From the NCBI GenBank assembly GCA_947311435.1, contig CAMZKT010000047.1, positions 1 to 49,283 of the forward strand: a stretch of DNA of 49,283 nt. The letters run 5' to 3'. The position numbers and the translations under genes were made by a program. Shown piece after piece: positions 25,496-33,690 of this stretch (position 1 is its first letter; each line of letters starts with the position of its first letter). The DNA is from an uncultured Desulfocapsa sp. (GTDB lineage: Bacteria; Desulfobacterota; Desulfobulbia; Desulfobulbales; Desulfocapsaceae). The notes below the pieces were generated by a model that was not told the origin of the DNA, ran no database searches, and saw nothing but the letters and a program-made list of their open reading frames with translations.

Positions 25496-26284
25496 ATGGC
25501 TGATGACGATCAACAAAAACCTACTGAAGAAGTAAAATGTCCGAAATGTAAATGTGTAGCCGGTGCGCCCGCCTGGATGACCACGTTTGCAGATCTTGTG
25601 ACTTTACTCCTAACGTTTTTTGTTCTCCTTCTTTCGATGGCCAATATGGAAGATGTGAAATTCGCTGAAGCTTCTGCATCGATAAGGAGTGCATTCGGAT
25701 CTTATTCCAAACCAGCTCCGACTGAGTTTTCTATCCCTATTATCCCTTCCCCCCCTATCTCCAAATTTTCCCCTATCCAAAACGAGATGGCAGCAAAAGT
25801 GTACAAACGAATACAATCACAACTTAAATCGGACAACATTCCAGAAGATGTTGAGCTTATAAAAAAAGAAGACGATACAATCATTCTACGAATAAATGAA
25901 AAAATTCTCTTTCAAAAGGGTTCCTCCGTAGTTTCCCCCACAGCATATCCAATTCTTAGAAATCTAGCCGATATTATTCGTCCACTTTCCATGCGCCTGC
26001 GTATCGAAGGACATACCGATTCAACCAAGATATCCAAAAGAAAAATCGGGAACTGGAACCTTTCCATGGACAGGGCCGCTTCAATCATGCGTTTTTTCAA
26101 AAAAAGCAACCTTCTGCCATTGGACAGGATGGCAGCTGTTGGATATGGTGCAGAAAGACCGATTGCACCCAACACAAATGAAGCCAACATGGCTAAAAAC
26201 AGAAGAGTTGATTTTGTTCTTCGTACCAACAACACCCTGGGGTTTGGAACGAACGCCTCTAAGGCTGGAGAACTCCCACTGTAA
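25496..26284 (+). CDS. motB: Flagellar motor stator protein MotB/PomB
   Basis: The 262-residue protein has one membrane helix (about 29-50) with the ion-binding aspartate in MTTFADLVTLLLTFFVLLLSMAN, then a plug-like region and an OmpA-like peptidoglycan-binding domain (LRIEGHTDSTKI, NLSMDRAASIMRFF, YGAERPIAPNTNEANMAKNRRVDF). It anchors the stator to the cell wall. A short N-terminal cytoplasmic cysteine cluster (CPKCKC, 15-20) lies before the helix. A C7 run at 25749-25755 lies in the P-rich linker. It starts 15 bases after motA. Confidence 0.95.
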   Translation: MADDDQQKPTEEVKCPKCKCVAGAPAWMTTFADLVTLLLTFFVLLLSMANMEDVKFAEASASIRSAFGSYSKPAPTEFSIPIIPSPPISKFSPIQNEMAAKVYKRIQSQLKSDNIPEDVELIKKEDDTIILRINEKILFQKGSSVVSPTAYPILRNLADIIRPLSMRLRIEGHTDSTKISKRKIGNWNLSMDRAASIMRFFKKSNLLPLDRMAAVGYGAERPIAPNTNEANMAKNRRVDFVLRTNNTLGFGTNASKAGELPL

Positions 26285-26301
26285 CATAAAAGGATTACAC
26301 C

Positions 26302-26823
26302 ATGGCAAAAGATGACAAAACGAAAAAAGATCAGGATGATAGTGCTAAAGGAGAAGGTGGCGGCAAGAAAAAGCTAATTATAATAATTGCTGCTGGAGTT
26401 GTACTTGTGCTCTTGATTGGAGGAGCTGCTTATTTCTTCCTAAAACCCGCACCAGTCGTGGAAGAAGAAGTGGATCCTGGCCTTGATGTGCCTGTCCCTG
26501 AAATCATTCAGTCCACAGAGATAGGACCTATGATTACAATTGAAGAATTTATAGTCAATATAATCAGTGAAGAAGATCGTCATTACGTAAAAGCATCCCT
26601 TACACTCGAACTTAACAAAGAAGCGGCTGTGGAAGAAACGAACAAGAGAATGCCCCAAATAAGAGATGCTATCCTTCTTTTGGTTGGCAATAAAACCTAT
26701 GAAGAACTTCAAGATCTACAGGGAAAAAAACAACTGAAGGCAGAGCTCATTTCAAAAATAAACTCATTCCTGCAGACTGGTAAAGTAAAGGCGATATATT
26801 TCACAAATTTTGTAGTTCAATAA
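26302..26823 (+). CDS. fliL: Flagellar basal-body associated protein FliL
   Basis: The 173-residue protein has a cytoplasmic K/D-rich start, one membrane helix (about 25-48, LIIIIAAGVVLVLLIGGAAYFFL), a P/V-rich linker and the periplasmic FliL domain (ITIEEFIVNIISEEDRHYVKASLTLEL, then RMPQIRDAILLLVGNKTYEEL and the C-terminal VKAIYFTNFVVQ). FliL surrounds and supports the stator. AAGG precedes the ATG. The position after motB and before fliM is standard. Confidence 0.95.
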   Translation: MAKDDKTKKDQDDSAKGEGGGKKKLIIIIAAGVVLVLLIGGAAYFFLKPAPVVEEEVDPGLDVPVPEIIQSTEIGPMITIEEFIVNIISEEDRHYVKASLTLELNKEAAVEETNKRMPQIRDAILLLVGNKTYEELQDLQGKKQLKAELISKINSFLQTGKVKAIYFTNFVVQ

Positions 26824-26838
26824 AATCAGGAAAAATAA

Positions 26839-27843
26839 GTGGAAGCAATTTTAAATAGAGAGCAAATCGCCGAGCTCCTCCAGGGGATCAAAAGTGGTAA
26901 AGTCAGCACTGATTTAAAAAGTGATGGCTCCTCCGCGGATCAAAAAGACGTCGTCGAACTTGATCTCTTCAACATGGATGCCTCCGACAAGCAACAGCGT
27001 ATTCCAAATCTGGACATTATACTAGACAGTTTTAGCCATCTTTTTGGCATCACCCTCACGAATCAACTGCAAAAGACTGTCAGCGTGACACGCTCAGAAA
27101 TTAATTCTCTTGAATTTCAGGAATATCTACTTTCACAAAAAGATGCTGGAGCAATAGGAGTGCTGGGCATGAATCCATTAAAAAATGGTGCCTTGATCGT
27201 TATGGATTCATCTCTTTGTTTTTCACTTATCGAAATCATGTTAGGTGCATCAAGTGACATATCCCCCCTTCAGCCGGACCGAAAACCCACATCCATCGAA
27301 TTAAATGTTTTAAAATCGATTTTGTTCACGGCTTGTGGAGAAATTGACAAAGCATTTGGACAAGTAACAACTCTTGAATCTTCTATTGTAAAAGTGGAAT
27401 CAAATTCAAGGCTTGTTTCCATTGCAGAAGCTGAAGCAGAAGTCCTTTTCGGAAGATTTAAGCTGAAAGTAGGAAGCTTGTCAGGAACATTTGATCTTGT
27501 TTTCCCTGTCGCAACTCTTGATCCTATCCGGGACCAACTCAGGGATCTTTTGACAGTCACAACAGTGCGTCAATCCGGTTGGAAGGAGCTGCTGGTAGGG
27601 GAAATTGACAAAATGTCCAGCACCATCATTGCACAATCAGGTACCATCAGCATACCTGTACGTGACGTTTTAAAACTTAAGGAAGGCGATATCCTCGAGA
27701 TAGATTACGACCCTAATTCACCACTCAAAATACTTATTGAAGATACTCTCAAATTTTTTGCCATCCCAGGAACAATGAATGGTAAAAAAGCCATTCACCT
27801 TACAGGCGTATACTCCCAAGGAGAACACAATGGACACAGTTGA
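26839..27843 (+). CDS. fliM: Flagellar motor switch protein FliM
   Basis: The 334-residue protein has the N-terminal acidic segment (EAILNREQIAELLQGIKSG) that usually binds CheY-P, a CheC-like middle domain (about 45-230, LLSQKDAGAIGVLGMNPLKNGALIVMD, LVSIAEAEAEVLFGRFKLKVG) and a C-terminal SpoA domain (GTISIPVRDVLKLKEGDILEID). It forms the C ring with FliG and FliN and reads CheY-P. The start is GTG 26839. It overlaps fliN by 14 bases. Confidence 0.95.
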   Translation: MEAILNREQIAELLQGIKSGKVSTDLKSDGSSADQKDVVELDLFNMDASDKQQRIPNLDIILDSFSHLFGITLTNQLQKTVSVTRSEINSLEFQEYLLSQKDAGAIGVLGMNPLKNGALIVMDSSLCFSLIEIMLGASSDISPLQPDRKPTSIELNVLKSILFTACGEIDKAFGQVTTLESSIVKVESNSRLVSIAEAEAEVLFGRFKLKVGSLSGTFDLVFPVATLDPIRDQLRDLLTVTTVRQSGWKELLVGEIDKMSSTIIAQSGTISIPVRDVLKLKEGDILEIDYDPNSPLKILIEDTLKFFAIPGTMNGKKAIHLTGVYSQGEHNGHS

Positions 27844-28231
27844 CATACAGGACAGCTCAAAACCCCAACCAGACGAGTTCAAGGAACTTTTAGATGATGC
27901 CGATATGGATTCACCGTCTGTTTCTGATACTCTGAACACATCCACGGGATCACAGGAAAACACACCACATGCAAGAGGCCTCGAATTTCTGTATGATGTC
28001 CCCCTGCAGATTTCTGTGGAGGTTGGACGAAGCAAGATCCTTTTAAAAGATCTGTTAAAGATGGGTGAAGGCTATGTAATCGAACTTGATAAACTTGCGG
28101 GAGAACCTCTCGATCTCTATGTTAATTCTCGTCTCATCGCCAAGGGGGAAGCTGTGATGGTTGGTGACAGGTTTGGGATCCTACTGACAGATGTGATTAG
28201 CCCCGCCGATCGTGTTGAACAACTGGGGTAA
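27830..28231 (+). CDS. fliN: Flagellar motor switch protein FliN
   Basis: The 133-residue protein has an acidic, S/T-rich N-terminal half (about 1-50) and a C-terminal SpoA domain (FLYDVPLQISVEVGRSKILLKDLLKMGEGYVIELDKLAGEPLDLYVNSRLIAKGEAVMVGDRFGILLTDVI), which is diagnostic of FliN. It tops the C ring and helps docking of FliH. ATG 27830 is chosen over an upstream ATG (27779) because AAGGAG lies six bases before it. It overlaps fliM. Confidence 0.96.
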   Translation: MDTVDIQDSSKPQPDEFKELLDDADMDSPSVSDTLNTSTGSQENTPHARGLEFLYDVPLQISVEVGRSKILLKDLLKMGEGYVIELDKLAGEPLDLYVNSRLIAKGEAVMVGDRFGILLTDVISPADRVEQLG

Positions 28232-28237
28232 GAAGAG

Positions 28238-28576
28238 ATGATGCCTCAAAGCAGCGACCCCACCCTCTTATCCGCAAGCCTGAGAATGATATGGGGTTTG
28301 CTTATTGTATCGGGAATACTGCTGATCATCTATGGCTTGATGAAAAAAAAGCTTCCCTTTGGACAAAGGGATTCAAAATCAAGGATCAAAATTAAAGAAA
28401 TCCGTCACCTTATGCCTAAAAAATCACTTTGTTTGATTGAGATTGATGGAAAGGAGTTTTTACTGGGGCTTGGCACAGAAAGTGTCTCTTTAATTACCGA
28501 GCTTGAAGAGAACAAATCTCATAAGATTTTCCGGGATGATCTCGAAAATGCTGAAAATAAAGAACTCGAATCATGA
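28238..28576 (+). CDS. fliO: Flagellar biosynthetic protein FliO
   Basis: The 112-residue protein has a single N-terminal membrane helix (about 12-31, LRMIWGLLIVSGILLIIYGLM) followed by a cytoplasmic domain with the IKIKEIRHLMPKKSLCLIEIDGKEFLLGLGTESVSLITEL pattern of FliO. It assists assembly of the FliP export gate. The stop overlaps the fliP start as ATGA, so the two are coupled. Confidence 0.9.
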   Translation: MMPQSSDPTLLSASLRMIWGLLIVSGILLIIYGLMKKKLPFGQRDSKSRIKIKEIRHLMPKKSLCLIEIDGKEFLLGLGTESVSLITELEENKSHKIFRDDLENAENKELES

Positions 28577-29355
28577 AAAAACGATCGCTGCATTATATGT
28601 CCCCCAAAATACATACTTCCCTTGGGCTCATTGTAGTTGTTTCTCTTCTTTGCTGCCCTTCGATCAGTTCAGGAATTGATGTCCCGACAATCAGTTTTGG
28701 TATTGGTCAAGCAGAAACTCCCGAGCAGGTCTCAACAGGCCTACAGGTACTGTTTCTCCTTACCATCCTTTCCATTGCTCCTGCTATTCTTCTGATGACA
28801 ACCTGTTTTACCCGTATCGTCATAGTTTTCGGCTTTGTTCGTATGGCGATGGGAACGCAAAACATGCCACCAACACAGATAATTATAGCGCTTGCCCTTT
28901 TCTTGAGTTTCTTCATTATGTCACCCACCATAAACACCATTAATGACGAGGCACTACAACCTTACCTGGCCGAAGAGATCACCCAGCAGGATGCATTAGA
29001 AAAAGCCGTTCAGCCCATGCGTGATTTCATGTTTTCTCAGGTCATGGAATCTGAACTGGCCATGCTTTCCGACATTACCATGACCGATGAGCCCTATGAT
29101 AAAAACGATATCCCTACCCTGACACTTATTCCGGCATTCATGCTTTCCGAATTAGAACGAGCATTTCAGATGGGGTTTATGATTTATGTTCCTTTTCTGG
29201 TTATAGATATGATAGTTGCGTCAATTCTCATGTCCATGGGAATGATGATGCTTCCCCCTGTGATTATATCCATGCCCTTTAAATTGCTTCTTTTTGTATT
29301 AGTCGATGGCTGGGCTCTTATTGCAGGTTCTCTTATAAAAAGCTTTCAGGGATAA
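28573..29355 (+). CDS. fliP: Flagellar export gate protein FliP
   Basis: The 260-residue protein has an N-terminal signal-like helix (about 14-32), the ATCFTRIVIVFGFVRMAMGTQNMPPTQIIIALALFLSFFIMSP region and C-terminal helices (MGFMIYVPFLVIDMIVASILMSMGMMMLPPVIISMPFKLLLFVLVDGW), all strongly conserved in FliP. It forms the core of the export gate with FliQ and FliR. The length is normal. It ends one base before fliQ starts. Confidence 0.98.
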   Translation: MKKRSLHYMSPKIHTSLGLIVVVSLLCCPSISSGIDVPTISFGIGQAETPEQVSTGLQVLFLLTILSIAPAILLMTTCFTRIVIVFGFVRMAMGTQNMPPTQIIIALALFLSFFIMSPTINTINDEALQPYLAEEITQQDALEKAVQPMRDFMFSQVMESELAMLSDITMTDEPYDKNDIPTLTLIPAFMLSELERAFQMGFMIYVPFLVIDMIVASILMSMGMMMLPPVIISMPFKLLLFVLVDGWALIAGSLIKSFQG

Positions 29356-29356
29356 T

Positions 29357-29620
29357 ATGACTGATGAATTTGTTGTAGATATATGTAGAAAAGCAGTGCA
29401 GATTACCCTTATGATGGCAGGCCCCATGTTACTGGCTGGTATGATTGTTGGTCTAATAGTATCAATATTCCAGGCGACCACTCAGATTAATGAGCAGACC
29501 TTGACCTTTATTCCTAAAATTGTAGCAGTGTTTGTCACCCTTCTCATCATGACTCCCTGGATGATCCACAGCTTGACTTCCTATACAGTTGAAATATTTA
29601 CCGTTATAGCAACTTTTTAA
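29357..29620 (+). CDS. fliQ: Flagellar export gate protein FliQ
   Basis: The 87-residue protein has two membrane helices (VQITLMMAGPMLLAGMIVGLIVSIFQATTQI and FIPKIVAVFVTLLIMTPWMI), with the conserved INEQTLTF between. It packs round FliP and FliR in the export gate. It lies between fliP and fliR with gaps of one and seven bases. Confidence 0.97.
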   Translation: MTDEFVVDICRKAVQITLMMAGPMLLAGMIVGLIVSIFQATTQINEQTLTFIPKIVAVFVTLLIMTPWMIHSLTSYTVEIFTVIATF

Positions 29621-29627
29621 ATTTGAA

Positions 29628-30407
29628 ATGGATTTGCAGCTGATTCCCATGGAGGAGTTTCAGAGATTCCTTATCTGCCTTGCCCGTATAGCCGGGTTTA
29701 TTTCTGCTATCCCGGTTCTTTTTGCCAACCAGACACCCGTTCGGGTTCGGGCCGGATTCGTATTTATGAGTGGCCTGCTTCTCTTCCCAGTTATGGAAGC
29801 CACCATTCCTGATATATCATTTACAACAATTACATTTCTTCTACTCATGATCTCAGAAGTGCTGCTTGGAAGCCTTATAGGGCTCGTTGCCCGAATGATA
29901 TTCACAGCAGTTGAATTTGGCGGTACTGTAATTGGATATCAAATGGGTTTTGCGGCGGCCAATGTCTTTGATCCACAAAGCCAAAGGCAACTGTCACTTA
30001 TTTCACAATTCCAAAATGTGTTTGCAATTCTCATTTTTCTCTCCATAAACGGACACCATATATTTTTTCAGATGGCTGTTGAATCATACAAAATTCTTCC
30101 TCCGGGTGTTTTCAATATTTCAGGAGATGCAATCCCCTACTTAATGACATTGTCATCCAGGATCTTTATGCTTGGTGTTCAGTTCAGTGCTCCAGTCCTT
30201 GCTGTGCTTCTTCTTTCAGGTTTAATTCTTGGCATCCTTGCTAGAGTATTTCCCCAACTCAATGTTTTTCTCCTTTCCTTCCCTCTCAATATAGGCCTGT
30301 CATTTACCGTCATTGCTTTGACACTCCCTCTTGTAACCATCCTGATTAGACGGGAATTTGACGATCTGGGTGAACGAATTTTCACCCTTCTCCAGCTTCT
30401 CAATTAG
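29628..30407 (+). CDS. fliR: Flagellar export gate protein FliR
   Basis: The 259-residue membrane protein shows the FliR pattern: RIAGFISAIPVLFANQTPVRVRAGF, ARMIFTAVEFGGTVIGYQMGFAAANVFDPQSQ, and the QFSAPVLAVLLLSGLILGILARVFPQLNVFLLSFPLNIGLSF segment. It completes the FliP-FliQ-FliR gate. It stops in TAG. A 107-base gap carrying a sigma-54 promoter follows before flhB. Confidence 0.97.
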   Translation: MDLQLIPMEEFQRFLICLARIAGFISAIPVLFANQTPVRVRAGFVFMSGLLLFPVMEATIPDISFTTITFLLLMISEVLLGSLIGLVARMIFTAVEFGGTVIGYQMGFAAANVFDPQSQRQLSLISQFQNVFAILIFLSINGHHIFFQMAVESYKILPPGVFNISGDAIPYLMTLSSRIFMLGVQFSAPVLAVLLLSGLILGILARVFPQLNVFLLSFPLNIGLSFTVIALTLPLVTILIRREFDDLGERIFTLLQLLN

Positions 30408-30457
30408 TTCCTGATGTTTTTCCCCTATTATGTTTCTTTTAAAATCCACATCATTTT

Positions 30458-30473
30458 TGGCTAATTATTTGCA
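30458..30473 (+). promoter_or_regulatory. Sigma-54 (-24/-12) promoter for the flhB-fliA unit
   Basis: TGGCTAATTATTTGCA has GG at 30459-30460, ten bases, and GC at 30471-30472. TGGC in the -24 half and TTGCA in the -12 half both fit the consensus. The predicted start is about 12 bases after the -12 element and 30 bases before the flhB ATG (30515). Confidence 0.75.
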
Positions 30474-30514
30474 TGTCCCCACATACCAACTCATTCAACT
30501 TATAAGATATTAAA

Positions 30515-31582
30515 ATGGCAGAAGAATCCTCAGGTGGTGGAGAAAAAACTGAATCGCCCTCGTCAAAACGCAGGGCTGATTTCAGAAAAAAGGGGCAGGT
30601 AGCTCAGAGCAAGGAAGTACAGACAGCGGTACTGCTCACCCTTACTTTTATCCTATGGATCTTTTATATGCCTGAATTCTGGAGTAGCCTGTCAGAATTG
30701 CTCAGCTCTCTCTGGAGAAACATTGACACTTTTGGGGGTAGCCCTTCGGATGTCTATAACCTCGCATTATTTATAGTAAAAGAGATGGCGATTCTTCTTG
30801 CCCCACTCTTTTTTCTTGTTCTGGTTGCCGGTTTTTTTTCAAGTATTGCTCAGGTGGGTTGGATTTTCACTACACAACCAATCAATCCTGACTTAGGAAA
30901 ACTCAACCCTATTAAGGGCTTTGGTAGAATGTTTTCCATGAAAAGTTTGGTCGATCTTGTCAAATCAATTCTCAAGATTGCGCTCATTGCCTGGGTTGCC
31001 TACGCTACGGTGTACGATTACTTTCAGGAAGCATTAATTCTTGTCGATACAAGTATAACTGCAACAATCCTATATCTAGCCCGTATTGCAACGATTATCC
31101 TTGCAAAAGTTTGTGCGATTCTGGTTCTGATAGCGGTTCTGGATTTTGCATATACACGCTATGAAATGGAAGAAAAAATGAAAATGACCAAGCAGGAGGT
31201 AAAAGAAGAATTCAAGGAAATGGAAGGTGATCCTTATATCAAAAGCCAGATACGAAGGATTCAACAGGAGATGGCAAGAAAACGTATGATGGCTGAGGTT
31301 CCCGAGGCAGACGTGGTAATAACCAACCCCACTCACCTCTCAGTTGCCATCAAATATGACACGGAAACCATGGATGCTCCAGTTATTATAGCCAAAGGGG
31401 CCGATCATGTTGCGATGAAAATCCGTGAGATAGCAAGAGCAAATGACATCCCCCTGATAGAAAACCCACCAGTGGCTCGCTTATTGCATAAAGTTGATTT
31501 GGGTGGTGTAATACCCGAAGAGATGTTCAAGGCTGTGGCTGAAATACTTGCACACGTTTATTCGTTAAAAAATAGAAATTAA
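30515..31582 (+). CDS. flhB: Flagellar export switch protein FlhB
   Basis: The 355-residue protein has four membrane helices in the first ~215 residues, beginning with the typical GGEKTESPSSKRRADFRKKGQVAQSKEV. The cytoplasmic domain has the autocleavage motif NPTH at 271-274 (VVITNPTHLSVAIKY). Self-cleavage there switches export from hook to filament substrates, in response to FliK. The conserved ADHVAMKIREIA and NPPVARLLH segments are present. It is the first gene after the sigma-54 promoter and lies eight bases before flhA. Confidence 0.98.
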   Translation: MAEESSGGGEKTESPSSKRRADFRKKGQVAQSKEVQTAVLLTLTFILWIFYMPEFWSSLSELLSSLWRNIDTFGGSPSDVYNLALFIVKEMAILLAPLFFLVLVAGFFSSIAQVGWIFTTQPINPDLGKLNPIKGFGRMFSMKSLVDLVKSILKIALIAWVAYATVYDYFQEALILVDTSITATILYLARIATIILAKVCAILVLIAVLDFAYTRYEMEEKMKMTKQEVKEEFKEMEGDPYIKSQIRRIQQEMARKRMMAEVPEADVVITNPTHLSVAIKYDTETMDAPVIIAKGADHVAMKIREIARANDIPLIENPPVARLLHKVDLGGVIPEEMFKAVAEILAHVYSLKNRN

Positions 31583-31590
31583 TCTATATA

Positions 31591-33690
31591 ATGGAACTTA
31601 CAAATCAGGGCAATATCCTAAGCAGGATTCAATGGAGCAACTTTCTGGTACGTGCTGATGTTATTGCAGCGTTCGGACTGGTCGGCATCCTTGGAATCAT
31701 GATCATCCCCCTGCCCTCTCTTCTTCTCGATCTGTTTTTATCCATGAATATCACAGTTGCTCTGCTTATTTTAATAATCAGTCTTTTTACAGTACGAGCC
31801 ATTGATTTTTCCATATTCCCATCCATATTACTTGCCACAACTCTTTTCCGACTGGCATTGAACGTCGCCTCGACTCGCTTAATTCTCCTCAAAGGGCATG
31901 AGGGTCCATCGGCTGCCGGATCAGTCATTCAATCTTTTGGACAGTTTGTGGTGGGTGGTAATTATGTTGTGGGACTTGTCATTTTCATCATCCTGGTTCT
32001 TATTAACTTTATGGTCATTACCAAAGGTGCAGGGCGTGTAGCTGAAGTTGCAGCCCGTTTCACACTTGACGCCATGCCCGGGAAACAGATGGCCATTGAT
32101 GCCGACCTTAATGCCGGGCTTATAAATGAAGACGAGGCCAGACAACGAAGAGAGGAAATCAGTAACGAAGCCGGCTTTCATGGTGCCATGGATGGAGCAT
32201 CCAAGTTTGTCAAGGGTGATGCCATAGCAGGGATCATTATCACCCTTGTGAATATTGGTGCAGGTTTTATCATAGGTGTTCTCCAAAAGGGAATGCCCAT
32301 GGCTGAAGCTGCTGCAAATTATACCATTCTCACCGTTGGCGATGGTTTGGTTGGCCAGATTCCTGCTTTAATCATTTCCACAGCAGCCGGTTTACTCGTT
32401 ACCCGATCCACAGGAGACAAGGATTTTGGTTCCGACATTAAAGTTCAATTCAGTCGATATTCCATTGCTCTTTGGGTGGTATCAGCGATTCTCATGGTGT
32501 TGGCTCTTATTCCCGGGCTGCCATTTGTTTCATTTTTCCTCCTTTCTCTGACCCTGGGATTCATCGCCTATCGCATGGAACAATCCAAAAAACTTCAAGA
32601 AGAACAGATTGAAGAAGAAACAGTAAGCGAACCGCTACCAAAAGTTGAAGAAAACTACGAAGAACTTCTTAATGTAGACCTCCTTCAGTTGGAAGTTGGC
32701 TATGGCCTGATACCATACGTTGACGCTGCTCAGGACGGTGAACTGTTAACCCGCATCCAATCCATACGCAGACAGTTTGCTTCTAACAATGGTTTTATTG
32801 TTCCGCCTGTTCACATTAAAGACAACCTTCAGCTCACTCCGAATCAGTACATACTTGCATTGAAAGGTGTGGAGATTGCCACGGCTGAAATGCTTCCAGG
32901 CCACTTTATGGCCATGGATCCCGGTATGGTTACCGAACAAATAAAGGGTGTCCCGACAGAAGAACCAGCCTTTGGCCTTCCTGCAATATGGATAACAGAA
33001 GACAAAAAAGAACGAGCGCAGATTGCCGGGTATACCGTTGTTGACTGCACCACAGTTATGGCAACACATATTTCAGAAATTATAAAACAACACGCACATG
33101 AGCTCATAGGGAGACAAGAAGTTCAGAACCTTATTGACAATCTTGCCAAAACCTATCCAAAACTCGTTGAAGAACTTGTTCCAAACGTACTTAATCTTGG
33201 AACTATTATGCGAATTTTACAAAATCTTCTCTCAGAAGGTGTATCCATACGGGATTTACGAACAATCCTTGAATCAATGGCAGACTGGGCACCGGTTACC
33301 AAGGACACCGACATTCTAACTGAATATGTCCGCCACGCATTGGCAAGAAGTATCAGCCACGACCTCGCAATGGATAATGTGATCCCCCTTATCACACTAT
33401 CGAAAAGTGTCGAGGATGAAATTTCTCAGTCTGTCCAACACAAAGAAACTGGCAGCTTTCTTGCTATTGACCCTGGAAAGGCACAACGTATTTTAGATTC
33501 CATTGGTGAGGCCATACCTCTTTTCGATGGCGGCCAGCGACCGACTCTGCTTGCAGCGCCGCAGATACGTCCCCATGTTAGAAAATTGACAGAGCGTTAC
33601 TACCCACAACTGGTAGTTATCTCCCATAATGAGATTTTACCAAATATTAAAATTCGATCCATTGGCAGCGTGAATTTAGATGCAAGTTAG
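31591..33690 (+). CDS. flhA: Flagellar export gate protein FlhA
   Basis: The 699-residue protein has about eight N-terminal membrane helices with the conserved FHIPEP-family pattern (FRLALNVASTRLIL, QFVVGGNYVVGLVIFIILVLINFMVITKGAGRVAEVAARFTLDAMPGKQMAIDADLNAGLINEDEA) and a large cytoplasmic domain (from about 330) that docks export chaperones. The length is normal. The last codons overlap the flhF start by 11 bases; the stop is TAG. Confidence 0.99.
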   Translation: MELTNQGNILSRIQWSNFLVRADVIAAFGLVGILGIMIIPLPSLLLDLFLSMNITVALLILIISLFTVRAIDFSIFPSILLATTLFRLALNVASTRLILLKGHEGPSAAGSVIQSFGQFVVGGNYVVGLVIFIILVLINFMVITKGAGRVAEVAARFTLDAMPGKQMAIDADLNAGLINEDEARQRREEISNEAGFHGAMDGASKFVKGDAIAGIIITLVNIGAGFIIGVLQKGMPMAEAAANYTILTVGDGLVGQIPALIISTAAGLLVTRSTGDKDFGSDIKVQFSRYSIALWVVSAILMVLALIPGLPFVSFFLLSLTLGFIAYRMEQSKKLQEEQIEEETVSEPLPKVEENYEELLNVDLLQLEVGYGLIPYVDAAQDGELLTRIQSIRRQFASNNGFIVPPVHIKDNLQLTPNQYILALKGVEIATAEMLPGHFMAMDPGMVTEQIKGVPTEEPAFGLPAIWITEDKKERAQIAGYTVVDCTTVMATHISEIIKQHAHELIGRQEVQNLIDNLAKTYPKLVEELVPNVLNLGTIMRILQNLLSEGVSIRDLRTILESMADWAPVTKDTDILTEYVRHALARSISHDLAMDNVIPLITLSKSVEDEISQSVQHKETGSFLAIDPGKAQRILDSIGEAIPLFDGGQRPTLLAAPQIRPHVRKLTERYYPQLVVISHNEILPNIKIRSIGSVNLDAS

